Positions 9,388-17,984 of a stretch of DNA of 64,000 bases are shown piece by piece (position 1 is the first letter of the stretch; every line of letters starts with the position of its first letter). The stretch is taken from NCBI RefSeq assembly GCF_000015165.1, contig NC_009485.1, forward strand, positions 4,173,501 to 4,237,500, given 5' to 3'. The position numbers and the translations under genes are program-made. The DNA comes from Bradyrhizobium sp. BTAi1 (GTDB taxonomy: Bacteria > Pseudomonadota > Alphaproteobacteria > Rhizobiales > Xanthobacteraceae). Under the pieces are notes generated by a model, which had not been told where the DNA came from, did not search any database, and saw only the letters and a program-made list of their open reading frames with translations.

Positions 9388-10890
9388 ATGATGAGATCGA
9401 TGCGGACGTGGTGGGCCTGCGGACTGGTCGTGCTGAGCCTGCTTCTGGCGCCGGCCGCCCAGGCCGAGAAGCGCGTCGCCCTGGTCGTCGGCAACAACGA
9501 CTACAAATTTGTTCCCAAGCTGCAGAAGGCCGTGAACGACGCGCGCACGATGGGCGATACGTTGAAGCAGCTCGGCTTCAACGTGATGGTTGCGGAAAAT
9601 CTCAATCGGCAGCAGTTCAGCCAGGCGCTGCTGGCCTTCGACAGTGCTGTCGAGGCGGGCGACACTGCGTTCTTCTTCTATGCCGGTCATGGCTTCGAGA
9701 TTGCCGGACAGAACTTCCTGCTGCCCACTGACGTGCCCGCGGCGACAGAGGGGCAGGAGGAATTGGTGCGCGATGCTTCGATCATGGCGGACCGCATCAT
9801 CGAGCGATTGCAGAACAAGAAGGCGCGCACGTCGATCCTGGTGTTCGATGCCTGCCGCAACAATCCGTTCGAGCGCGCTGGCACGCGCGCGGTCGCCGGC
9901 GGCGGCGGGTTGGCGCCGATGACGCAGTTGCCGGAGGGCGTGTTCTCGGTGTTTTCCGCAGGACCCCGGCAGACCGCGCTCGACCGGCTCTCGAACGACG
10001 ATGCCAATCCGAACTCGGTGTTCACGCGCACCTTTGCCAAGGAGCTGACGCAGCCCGGCGTCAATCTCGTTCAGGTCGCGCAGCGCACGCGCCGCGTGGT
10101 CAGCGAGCTGGCCGAGACCGTGCGGCACAAGCAGATTCCGGTCTATTTCGACCAGATGGTCGACGACGTTTTCCTGAACGGCATGGCCAAGGGATCGGCC
10201 GCAGCGGACAACAAGCCGGCCGAGCCGCAGCAGAAGCTCGCGGCCTTGCCGCCCGTGTCGGCCCCGCGCATTCCTCCGCCCAACGAGTCGTTGAACGCGC
10301 CGATCGCGATGTTCTCGCGCCACAATGGCGGTTGGACCGTCACCTTCTCGATCGCCGATCCGACGCTCGGCATTTCCTGGCGCATGGGCGAAGCCGGGGA
10401 ATTCCGCGAGACCGGCTTCATGGACGTGCTGGATCCGCGCACGCGCAAGCGCATGCCCAATCCCTCGATCCAGCTTCCCGCCGATGCGCCGGCCGGCACG
10501 ATCGAGGTCCGCTATGTTGACGCGGGTGGCGAGATGCAGGGGCCGTTTCCGATCCGCTTCGAGCCGGAAGCGGCGCTGGTGCGTGACCAGCGCAAGATCC
10601 TCGACATGACGGCGACCAGCTGGCTGTCGTTCCGCGAGTTCAACGGCCTGCTCGTCTACTACACCCACCTGATGTCGTATCGGTGCGCCATCCGCGAGGT
10701 GCGCATCGGCATCGACAGCGCCGTGCCCGACAAGGTGTTGAGCATGCCGGGTTGCGACATGAAGGACCCGATCGCGATTCCCTCGAATGCCACGCCCTAT
10801 CTGAAGCTGCCGCCCGCGACGAAATTCGTTTCGGTCGAGCTCACCTATCGCGACGGCAGCGTTTCGGAGATCAAGAGCTTCCGGCGCTGA
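9388..10890 (+). CDS. Exported caspase-like (peptidase C14) protein
   Basis: 500 residues. A signal peptide (1-26, ending AAQA) predicts export to the periplasm. A caspase p20-like domain follows (about 27-250) with the catalytic dyad visible: His101 in FYAGHGFE and Cys156 in LVFDACRNNPF. A proline-rich linker near 280-300 leads to a C-terminal region (about 300-500) of beta-rich repeats that I do not recognise. Rhizobial genomes encode many such orthocaspase-like proteins with unknown substrates. The paired ATGs at 9388/9391 follow GAGCAGGGA; the longer frame to 9265 is rejected. Confidence 0.88.
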   Translation: MMRSMRTWWACGLVVLSLLLAPAAQAEKRVALVVGNNDYKFVPKLQKAVNDARTMGDTLKQLGFNVMVAENLNRQQFSQALLAFDSAVEAGDTAFFFYAGHGFEIAGQNFLLPTDVPAATEGQEELVRDASIMADRIIERLQNKKARTSILVFDACRNNPFERAGTRAVAGGGGLAPMTQLPEGVFSVFSAGPRQTALDRLSNDDANPNSVFTRTFAKELTQPGVNLVQVAQRTRRVVSELAETVRHKQIPVYFDQMVDDVFLNGMAKGSAAADNKPAEPQQKLAALPPVSAPRIPPPNESLNAPIAMFSRHNGGWTVTFSIADPTLGISWRMGEAGEFRETGFMDVLDPRTRKRMPNPSIQLPADAPAGTIEVRYVDAGGEMQGPFPIRFEPEAALVRDQRKILDMTATSWLSFREFNGLLVYYTHLMSYRCAIREVRIGIDSAVPDKVLSMPGCDMKDPIAIPSNATPYLKLPPATKFVSVELTYRDGSVSEIKSFRR

Positions 10891-10899
10891 GGTGCCGCG

Positions 10900-11667
10900 T
10901 CAGGCCGAGATCGAATAGCCGCCATCGACTGGAATGGCTGTGCCGGTGACGAAGTCCGACGCCGGTGAGCTCAGGAAGGTGGCGATGCCGGCAAAGTCGT
11001 CGATATCGCCCCAGCGGCCGGCGGGGGTCCGCGCCAGCACGCGGTCATGCAGGCCGTCGATCTGCTGGCGCGCGGCACGGGTGAGGTCGGTGTCGATCCA
11101 GCCCGGCAGGATCGCATTGACCTGGATGTTGTCAGGCGCCCAGGCGCAGGCACAGGCGCGCGTGTACTGCACGATGCCGCCCTTGCTGGCGGCATAGGCC
11201 GGCGCAAAGCTGGCGCCGAAGATCGACAGCATCGAGCCGATGTTAATGATCTTGCCGCCGCCATTCGCCTTGAGCGCGGGGTAGGCGGCCTTTGAACACA
11301 GAAACGCGCTGGTGAGATTGGTGTCGATCACCTCGCGCCACTCCTCGAGCTCCAGCAGATGGGGCGGCTTGCGGATGCTCATGCCGGCATTGTTGATCAG
11401 GATGTCGATGCGGCCGAGCTCGCGCGAGACCTGCGCGACCATGGCGGCCACATCGTACTGGTTGCTGACATCGGCGGTAACGGCGATGGCACGCACGCCG
11501 CGGCCGGCGAGATCGGCGACAGCGGTCTTCGACTTGGCCGCGTTACGGCCGACCACGGCGATATCGGCGCCGGAATCAGCCAGGCCGCGAGCCATGCCCA
11601 GGCCGATGCCACCATTGCCCCCCGTCACGATCGCGACCTTGCCGCGAAGATCGAATCGTCCAGTCAT
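10900..11667 (-). CDS. SDR-family NAD(P)-dependent oxidoreductase
   Basis: 255 residues, the classical short-chain dehydrogenase length. The Rossmann cofactor motif is TGGNGGIG (about 15-22), with NNAG, a catalytic Ser in NIGSMLS, and the YxxxK pair in PAYAASKGG. The C-terminal GTAIPVDGGYS is typical of classical SDRs. Overall similarity is to the gluconate 5-dehydrogenase / 2-deoxygluconate 3-dehydrogenase group, but the substrate cannot be fixed from sequence. It converges on the caspase-like gene 9 bp away. Confidence 0.9.
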   Translation of the reverse strand: MTGRFDLRGKVAIVTGGNGGIGLGMARGLADSGADIAVVGRNAAKSKTAVADLAGRGVRAIAVTADVSNQYDVAAMVAQVSRELGRIDILINNAGMSIRKPPHLLELEEWREVIDTNLTSAFLCSKAAYPALKANGGGKIINIGSMLSIFGASFAPAYAASKGGIVQYTRACACAWAPDNIQVNAILPGWIDTDLTRAARQQIDGLHDRVLARTPAGRWGDIDDFAGIATFLSSPASDFVTGTAIPVDGGYSISA

Positions 11668-11692
11668 TCTGCATCCTTTCCGGCTATTCCGA

Positions 11693-11724
11693 TTCAGCAG
11701 GTGCCTTGTTCAGCAGGTGCCTTG
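11693..11724. repeat. 16-bp tandem duplication spanning a stop codon
   Basis: TTCAGCAGGTGCCTTG occurs twice head to tail (11693-11708 and 11709-11724). The second copy contains the last codons and the stop of the small membrane protein gene on the minus strand. Two similar stop-spanning duplications occur at 55848 and 56161. Confidence 0.95.
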
Positions 11725-11895
11725 CCAGATCATCACCAAGCCGAGCGCGCCCATGCCGACACCATAGCCGGCCCATTGCAGCTGGTTGATCATGAAGCTC
11801 GTCCGCGGCCAAGCCACCACGCCAGTGCCCTGACCGATCCAGAACAGGCCGATGGCGAGCAGGAGCAAGCCGCCGATCAGCAACACTCTCCGCAT
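11710..11895 (-). CDS. Small two-helix membrane protein
   Basis: 61 residues. Two hydrophobic segments are visible: about 4-21 (LLIGGLLLLAIGLFWIG) and about 40-58. A GTG-V-AWP stretch sits between them. The ATG at 11895 is preceded by GGAGGAACGGCC, a strong ribosome site, which rules out the 163-residue in-frame extension. Function unknown; I recall similar short proteins in Bradyrhizobium. The 3' end is altered by a tandem duplication, so the final residues (QGTC) may not be conserved. Confidence 0.75.
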   Translation of the reverse strand: MRRVLLIGGLLLLAIGLFWIGQGTGVVAWPRTSFMINQLQWAGYGVGMGALGLVMIWQGTC

Positions 11896-12024
11896 GGCCG
11901 TTCCTCCTTCATCGACGCGCTTCACAGCATCGAAGACGCCGCTGCGGTCATTTTTGTGAAGATTTGTGACGAGGAAGCTAGCGGCCAAGGCGGCGGATGA
12001 CCAGCCGCTTTCGGGCACAAAACA

Positions 12025-12051
12025 AAAAGCCCCGGATTGACCGGGGCTTTT
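12025..12051 (-). terminator. Rho-independent terminator of the outer-membrane protein gene
   Basis: AAAAGCCCCGG (12025-12035) and CCGGGGCTTTT (12041-12051) form an 11-bp stem with a 5-nt loop, 32 bp past the beta-barrel gene's stop. The stem ends in T residues on either strand. Confidence 0.88.
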
Positions 12052-12082
12052 CGCAGTAAAGAAGATACCGAACCCAGGCGGC

Positions 12083-12871
12083 TCAGTATTTGACGGCCGG
12101 GCCGGTCCAGTTGAAGCGGTAGACCAGCGAGGTGCTGATGGTCTGCACCCACGGCTTGAAGGTGATGTCGCGACCGAAAAGGGCGTTCGTTGTGTCGACA
12201 CGCTCGGAGATGTTCTTGCGGTCGTAGAAGGCCGAGCGATATTCGGTCTTCATGAACCAGCCCGGCGCCGAGATGCCGAAGATGTTCAGGTTGTTCTCGA
12301 CGCCGCCGCCAATGAACCAGCCGCTGCGATCGAAACCATCGGTGTGAAGGCCCGACGCACCGCCCGTGACGGTGCTCAACAGCGTCGTGCCCTTCCAGTG
12401 CGAGCTGGAGTAGCCGGCATTGACGTAAGAGAGAACGTTCGGGGCGACAAGATAACCGACGCGTCCGCCGACGGCCCACGAGTAGTCGTTCTTGATGTTG
12501 CCAGCGATCAACGCCCCCTGGTCCTGGATAGTGCCCTTGATGCTGCCAAACTGGCCATCAGCGAATGCACCAATCACCCAGGTCGGGTTGACTTGCCAGT
12601 CGTAACCGGCACCCACCGTGCCGAACCAGCCTTCGCCGCCCTGCTTCTGGTTGAGACCGATCAGCGCCGCACCAGTGGCCGTGCTGTTGATCGTCGTGTC
12701 CGCATTCCAGAGGCCGCCACCGCCGCCGCCGAAAATGTAGAAGCCGGTCCAGCTCGGCGCGAGCGGTGCAGCGATCGGAGCTTTGGTATAGGGACGGGCG
12801 GCCAAATCGGCGGCGGATGCGGTACCGGTCATTGCCGCCATAGCGGTCACAGCGAGCAAAAGCTTCTTCAT
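12083..12871 (-). CDS. Outer-membrane beta-barrel protein (Omp25/31-like)
   Basis: 262 residues. The signal peptide runs to about residue 21 (TGTASA|ADLAARP), followed by the ADLAARPYTKAP linker typical of rhizobial Omp25/31-family porin-like proteins. Alternating aromatic and glycine strands follow, such as WTGFYIFGGGGG and GTVGAGYDWQ. The C-terminal strand STSLVYRFNW resembles a BAM-recognition strand, although a few residues follow it. The ATG at 12871 follows GGGGAA; a TTG six bases earlier is less likely. It would sit in the outer membrane as a structural or immune-exposed barrel. Confidence 0.88.
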   Translation of the reverse strand: MKKLLLAVTAMAAMTGTASAADLAARPYTKAPIAAPLAPSWTGFYIFGGGGGGLWNADTTINSTATGAALIGLNQKQGGEGWFGTVGAGYDWQVNPTWVIGAFADGQFGSIKGTIQDQGALIAGNIKNDYSWAVGGRVGYLVAPNVLSYVNAGYSSSHWKGTTLLSTVTGGASGLHTDGFDRSGWFIGGGVENNLNIFGISAPGWFMKTEYRSAFYDRKNISERVDTTNALFGRDITFKPWVQTISTSLVYRFNWTGPAVKY

Positions 12872-13110
12872 GTTCAATTCCCCAAGATCGACGTGTCGCC
12901 TAGACCAATTTGGCAGCGGCGATTCCTTCGCCGTTTCTGCCTGAACTATAGCCGAATGGCGCCCAAATGCTGTTGCCGGCTGAGCACACCAGAGGGGAAA
13001 GTGCGGTGCGGAACGACAGTTGTTCCGGTAGGTGCCTGATTTAAAAAGGTAAAAGCAGGCCCACGCGAATGCGCGGAACCTGCAATCAACGCGGGAGAAT
13101 CGGCCAAAAA

Positions 13111-15174
13111 CTAGACGTCGAGCAGCTCGTCGCTGGCGAATTCCGCCTTTTCCGAAATAAAAGCGAAGCGTGCCTCCGCTTTGGTCCCCATCAACCGCTC
13201 GACCGAGTCGGCGGTGCCGTCGCGATCGTCGGCCAGCAGCACGACGCGCAACAGGGTCCGCTTGGCCGGATCCATCGTGGTCTCCTTCAGCTGCGCCGGC
13301 ATCATTTCGCCCAGGCCTTTGAAGCGGCCGATGTCGACCTTGGCGTTGGCGTTGAACTCGCGCTTCAGGATCTCGTCCCGGTGGGCCTCGTCGCGGGCAT
13401 AGAAGGTCTTGCTGTTGTGGGTCAGGCGGTAAAGCGGCGGCACTGCCAGATAGAGATGGCCCTCGTCGATCAGCCGCGGCATCTGCCGGTAGAAGAAGGT
13501 GATCAACAGAGAGGCGATGTGGGCGCCGTCGACGTCGGCGTCGGTCATGATGATGATACGCTGGTAACGCAGATCCTCTTCGCGATACGACGTGCCGGTG
13601 CCGGCGCCGATGGCCATCACGAGGTCGGCGAGCTGGGCGTTGGCGGTGAGCTTGTCCTTGCCGGCCGAGGCGACGTTGAGGATCTTGCCGCGCAGGGGCA
13701 GCACCGCCTGCTTCTTGCGGTCGCGCGCCTGTTTGGCGCTGCCGCCGGCCGAATCGCCCTCGACGATGAACAGCTCGGAGCCCTCGGTGCCGGCGTCGGT
13801 GCAGTCGGCAAGCTTGCCGGGAAGGCGCAGCTTCTTGGTCGCGGTCTTGCGCGCTGTCTCCTTTTCCTGGCGGCGGCGGATCCGCTCCTCTGCGCGCTCA
13901 ATGACGAAATCGAGCAGGCGATTGGCCTGCACCGGATTGCCGGACAGCCAGTGATCGAACGGATCCTTGACCGCCTGCTCGACGATGCGCTGTGCCTCGG
14001 CCGTCGCCAGGCGATCCTTGGTCTGGCCCTGGAATTCCGGCTCGCGCACGAACACCGAGAGCATGATGGCGGCACCCGCCATGATGTCCTCGGAGGTGAT
14101 GTTGGCCGAGCGCTTGCCCTGGCCGACGCGCTCGGCGTGGTCCTTCAGGCCGCGGAGCAGGGCGCTGCGGATGCCGGATTCGTGCGTGCCGCCGTCGGGG
14201 GTCGGGATGGTGTTGCAGTAGGACGAGAGGAAGCCGTCGGCGTCGGCGGTCCAGGCCACCGCCCATTCGCAGCCGCCATGGCCACCGGTGCGGCCTGACT
14301 TGCCGGCGAAGATGTCGGGATGGACCAACGTGTCGGCATGGATCGCCGCCGCCAGATAATCCTTCAGGCCGCCGGGGAAGTGGAAGGTCGCCTCGGGCTG
14401 GACGTCCTCGATGCCCTTCAACAGCGACGGATCGCACTTCCAGCGGATCTCGACACCGCCGAACAGATAGGCTTTGGAGCGGGCCATCTTGAACAGGCGT
14501 TGCGGCTTGAACGTCGCCTTGGCACCGAAGATGGTCGGGTCGGGCTGGAAGCGGACCTTGGTGCCACGTCGGTTGGCGACCTTGCCGATCTCCTCGAGCT
14601 TGCCCTTGGGATGGCCGCGCTCGAAAATCATCCGGTAGAGCTTCTGGTTGCGCGCGACCTCGACCTCGAGCCGGGTCGAGAGTGCGTTCACCACGGAGAT
14701 GCCGACGCCGTGCAGGCCGCCCGAGGTCTCGTAGACCTTGGAGTCGAACTTGCCGCCGGCGTGCAGCGTGCACATGATGATTTCGAGCGCCGACTTCTTC
14801 GGGAATTTCGGATGCGGATCGACCGGGATGCCGCGGCCATTGTCGGTCACCGTGAGGAAGCCCTGGGCGTCGAGTTCGACCTCGATGAAGGTGGCGTGAC
14901 CCGCCAGCGCCTCGTCCATCGAATTGTCGATGACCTCGGCGAACAGGTGGTGCAGCGCCTTCTCGTCGGTGCCGCCGATATACATGCCCGGGCGCCGCCG
15001 CACCGGCTCCAGGCCCTCCAGGACCTCGATGTCGCGCGCGGTGTACTCGCCCTCGGAACCTGCCGCGCGGGCGGCTGGCTTGGCCTGGGCCTTACCCTTG
15101 GCGGCGAGCGCCGCCAGCGGGTCGACGACGCCCTTGGCCTTGGCTTTTGCAGCTGATTTCAATGGCTTACCCAT
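13111..15174 (-). CDS. parE: DNA topoisomerase IV subunit B (ParE)
   Basis: 687 residues. The GHKL ATPase motifs are intact: EVIDNSMDEAL, DNGRGIPVD and the lid ETSGGLHGVGISVVNALS. A transducer domain follows, then the TOPRIM metal-binding motifs EGDSAGGSAKQARDR and MTDADVDGAHI, and the C-terminal RFKGLGEMMP. ParE with ParC decatenates daughter chromosomes. An Ala/Lys-rich extension of about 45 residues precedes the ATPase domain. The ATG at 15174 is chosen; an in-frame extension to 15324 looks non-coding. GyrB is the main alternative, but PVDPHPKFPKKSALE and the lack of a long insertion favour ParE. Confidence 0.95.
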   Translation of the reverse strand: MGKPLKSAAKAKAKGVVDPLAALAAKGKAQAKPAARAAGSEGEYTARDIEVLEGLEPVRRRPGMYIGGTDEKALHHLFAEVIDNSMDEALAGHATFIEVELDAQGFLTVTDNGRGIPVDPHPKFPKKSALEIIMCTLHAGGKFDSKVYETSGGLHGVGISVVNALSTRLEVEVARNQKLYRMIFERGHPKGKLEEIGKVANRRGTKVRFQPDPTIFGAKATFKPQRLFKMARSKAYLFGGVEIRWKCDPSLLKGIEDVQPEATFHFPGGLKDYLAAAIHADTLVHPDIFAGKSGRTGGHGGCEWAVAWTADADGFLSSYCNTIPTPDGGTHESGIRSALLRGLKDHAERVGQGKRSANITSEDIMAGAAIMLSVFVREPEFQGQTKDRLATAEAQRIVEQAVKDPFDHWLSGNPVQANRLLDFVIERAEERIRRRQEKETARKTATKKLRLPGKLADCTDAGTEGSELFIVEGDSAGGSAKQARDRKKQAVLPLRGKILNVASAGKDKLTANAQLADLVMAIGAGTGTSYREEDLRYQRIIIMTDADVDGAHIASLLITFFYRQMPRLIDEGHLYLAVPPLYRLTHNSKTFYARDEAHRDEILKREFNANAKVDIGRFKGLGEMMPAQLKETTMDPAKRTLLRVVLLADDRDGTADSVERLMGTKAEARFAFISEKAEFASDELLDV

Positions 15175-15442
15175 GGAATTTGATGTTGCGCTTGCGCAAG
15201 ATGGAACGAATCGTTGAGCCTGACTATGCCATGGACCGGCATAAAACAATGACCCAGGAAACCGCGCGCCTGCCGCCGCGGCGCGGCCGCTGTCGCAATT
15301 GACGGCGGAAACCGCGCTGTTCACGCGCGACAGCCGATTGTTGTGACTTGAAGTCGGCGGGCTCCGTGGCGTACCAGTCGACCAAGGGGAACCGCGAAAG
15401 CCATCAAAGACTTAGCGATCAGCACGGGAAGGCATCGAGCAG

Positions 15443-15973
15443 ATGGAAGATTTTGGTCGCGCGGTTGCCGATTTCGTGCGCGATCATCAGGCTTGGGCTG
15501 CACCGGTGGTCCTGCTGCTCGCCTTTGGCGAGTCGCTGGCTTTCATATCCCTGCTGATTCCAGCCTGGGGTGCCCTGGTGGCCATCGGTGCCCTGATCGG
15601 CGCCACCGGGATCAGCTTTTGGCCGGTGTGGCTGGCCGGAGGGATTGGTGCCGCGCTCGGCGATTGGGTCTCGTATTGGTTCGGCTATCGCTACAAGGAC
15701 CGCGTCGCCCAGATGTGGCCGCTGTCGCGCTACCCCGAATTGTTGCCGCGCGGGGAAGCCTTCGTGCGCGACTGGGGCGTGCCGGGCATCTTCATCGGCC
15801 GGTTCTTCGGGCCGTTGCGTGCCTCGGTGCCGCTGGCCGCGGGCATCTTCGAGATGCCCTATATGATGTTCCAGATTGCCAATTTCGTCTCGGCGCTGGT
15901 GTGGTCGGCGGTGCTGCTGCTGTTCGGCGACATCATCGGCCGCATCATGGAATGGCTCTGGCGCGCGGTTTGA
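15443..15973 (+). CDS. DedA-family inner-membrane protein
   Basis: 176 residues with several hydrophobic segments and the DedA/VTT signatures. These include a reentrant region GESLAFISLLIPAWG near the N terminus and FIGRFFGPLRASVPLAAG in the middle. DedA proteins are linked to undecaprenyl-phosphate or phospholipid flipping and membrane homeostasis. It is short for the family (about 200) but complete. Divergent from parE; the 268-bp gap between them holds no recognisable gene. Confidence 0.9.
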   Translation: MEDFGRAVADFVRDHQAWAAPVVLLLAFGESLAFISLLIPAWGALVAIGALIGATGISFWPVWLAGGIGAALGDWVSYWFGYRYKDRVAQMWPLSRYPELLPRGEAFVRDWGVPGIFIGRFFGPLRASVPLAAGIFEMPYMMFQIANFVSALVWSAVLLLFGDIIGRIMEWLWRAV

Positions 15974-16007
15974 TGCTGGGATCCGACGTCCCCGGCGAGT
16001 TGCGATC

Positions 16008-16036
16008 TTGACGCAGGAACCGGCCGGCCTTATAGG
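16008..16036 (+). promoter_or_regulatory. Candidate sigma-70 promoter upstream of paiB-like gene
   Basis: TTGACG (16008-16013) and TATAGG (16031-16036) are separated by 17 bp, a good fit to a housekeeping promoter. It would start transcription near 16043 and leave a leader of about 175 nt. A hyphenated palindrome, CGTACC-CCCGC-GGTACG, lies in that leader. No function is known for it. Confidence 0.45.
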
Positions 16037-16218
16037 CCTGCGCCCATGATCAACGCAGCGACCAACATGATCGCCGAAATGCGCCGTCGTACCCCCGCGG
16101 TACGGGCGATGATCTGCGTTTGAGATCACAGCCCTTGCCGCCGGATCCAGTCCCGCGGCAATCCTTCTCCTTGCAGCGCGATTGATCAGGCGGCTCCTTC
16201 GTCAAGCAGGAGTGTCCG

Positions 16219-16869
16219 ATGTATACGCCACCGCCCTTCAAGCCCGACCGCGCCGCGAGCCTCGGCTTCGCTGACGCGCGCGGCTTCGGCACGGTCTGCG
16301 CGTGGGATGGCTCCAAGCCGATCGCATCTCTGGTGCCATTTCATCTGGGCGCGTTGAACGACGGCACGCCGCAGGCGTTCTTTCATGTCGCGCGCAACAA
16401 TCCGCTGGCAAAGGTTGCCGACGGCGCGACGCCCTGGCTGCTCGCCGTCAGCGGCGCCGATGCCTATGTCTCGGCCGATTGGTACGTGTCGCCAGATCAG
16501 GTTCCGACCTGGCTCTATCAGGCGGTGCATCTGACCGGCACGGCGCGGATCTTGTCGGAGGCCGAGCTCGCGCGGCAGGTCGATGAGGTCAGTGCCAAGT
16601 TCGAGCAGCGGCTGCTGCCGAAGAAGCCCTGGACCTCGGACAAGATGACGGCGGGACGCCTCGAGGCGATGCGCAAGGCGATCGTCGGCATCGTCATGAC
16701 GATCGACCAGGTCGAAGGCAGCTTCAAGCTCAACCAGCACAAATCCGAGGCGGACTACGCGGCGATCGCGACCAGGCTCGGCGAGCAGCCCGACATCGGC
16801 TCGCAACAGATTTCGTCTCTCATGCGGCAGGCGCGGCCCCAGGCCTTTGCCGGCGAAACCCAGACCTGA
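16219..16869 (+). CDS. PaiB-like FMN-binding split-barrel protein
   Basis: 216 residues. The N-terminal MYTPPPFKPD, the central YVSADWYVSP and PTWLYQAVHLTG, and the near-C-terminal GSFKLNQHKSEAD are all hallmarks of the PaiB/FMN-binding negative transcriptional regulator family. In Bacillus PaiB was described with a protease/sporulation repression phenotype, but flavin binding and enzymatic function are more general features. It lies 11 bp upstream of argC on the same strand, so cotranscription is likely; the functional link is unknown. Confidence 0.9.
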   Translation: MYTPPPFKPDRAASLGFADARGFGTVCAWDGSKPIASLVPFHLGALNDGTPQAFFHVARNNPLAKVADGATPWLLAVSGADAYVSADWYVSPDQVPTWLYQAVHLTGTARILSEAELARQVDEVSAKFEQRLLPKKPWTSDKMTAGRLEAMRKAIVGIVMTIDQVEGSFKLNQHKSEADYAAIATRLGEQPDIGSQQISSLMRQARPQAFAGETQT

Positions 16870-16880
16870 AGGAGCGTGTC

Positions 16881-17867
16881 ATGACCGTGATCGATAGCAA
16901 TCCGCCGAAGGCCAAAAGCGCAGCTGGCGCCGCGAGCCGCTCCGTGTTCGTCGACGGTGGCTCCGGCACGACGGGCCTCGGCATTGCCGAGCGGCTGGCC
17001 CATCAGAGCGATATCGTCGTGAAGACGATCGCCGAGGACAAGCGCAAGGATCCGGCCGCCAAACAGGCGCTGATGGCCGAGGTGGATCTCGTGATTCTTT
17101 GCCTGCCCGACGACGCCGCCAAGGAGACCGTCGCGCTGATCGATGGAATGGGTCCCTCGGCACCGAAAGTGCTGGACGCGTCGACCGCGTTTCGAGTGGC
17201 TCCGGACTGGGCCTATGGCTTTCCCGAGCTGACGGCCGATCAGGCCGACAAGATCCGCAATGCGCGCAAGGTCTCCAACCCCGGCTGCTATCCAACCGGC
17301 GGCATCGCGCTGCTGAGGCCGTTGGTCGACGCCGGCCTGCTGCCCCAGGATTATCCCGTCACCGTGAACGCGGTCAGCGGCTACTCCGGCGGCGGCAAGA
17401 CGATGATTGCGGCCTATGAGAATGGCACGGCTCCCAACTTTGAGTTGTACGGCCTCGGCCTCGAACACAAGCATTTGCCCGAGCTGCAACTTTATTCGAA
17501 GCTGACGCGGCGGCCAATCTTCATTCCCTCTGTCGGCAACTATCGGCAGGGCATGCTGGTGTCGGTGCCGCTGCAGCTCGACACGCTGCCCGGCAAGCCG
17601 TCTGGTGCGGATCTTCAATCCGCGCTGGCGAAGCACTATGCGGGCAGCAAATATGTGTCGGTGATGCCGCTCGACGGCGATGCGGCCAGAAGCGGCCGTC
17701 TCGAACCCGAGGCGCTCAACGGCAGCAACAGGCTTGAGCTCTACGTGTTCGCGAGCGACAAGCATGGCCAGGCTGTTCTGGTGGCGCGGCTCGACAATCT
17801 CGGCAAGGGTGCGTCGGGCGCTGCCGTGCAAAACATGCGGCTGATGCTCGGCCTTGCCGACGTCTGA
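16881..17867 (+). CDS. argC: N-acetyl-gamma-glutamyl-phosphate reductase (short type)
   Basis: 328 residues. This is the third arginine-biosynthesis step, NADPH-dependent reduction of N-acetylglutamyl-phosphate to the semialdehyde. The Rossmann motif is VDGGSGTTGLG (about 24-34) and the active-site cysteine is C136 in VSNPGCYPTGG. A histidine-bearing EHKHLPEL follows. Its length and GGSGTTGL motif place it in the shorter type-2 ArgC class. The ATG is preceded by AAGGAGCG. No other arginine gene lies nearby. Confidence 0.94.
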   Translation: MTVIDSNPPKAKSAAGAASRSVFVDGGSGTTGLGIAERLAHQSDIVVKTIAEDKRKDPAAKQALMAEVDLVILCLPDDAAKETVALIDGMGPSAPKVLDASTAFRVAPDWAYGFPELTADQADKIRNARKVSNPGCYPTGGIALLRPLVDAGLLPQDYPVTVNAVSGYSGGGKTMIAAYENGTAPNFELYGLGLEHKHLPELQLYSKLTRRPIFIPSVGNYRQGMLVSVPLQLDTLPGKPSGADLQSALAKHYAGSKYVSVMPLDGDAARSGRLEPEALNGSNRLELYVFASDKHGQAVLVARLDNLGKGASGAAVQNMRLMLGLADV

Positions 17868-17984
17868 GTTCGCTCTACATTGCTACGACCGCAGACGCGG
17901 CCACTTCCATCGGATACATGATGCGTGAGCCGGCATGATGCCGGCTCCGCCGCGCAACGCCGCGCGCCAATGTTGGGCAGACCC

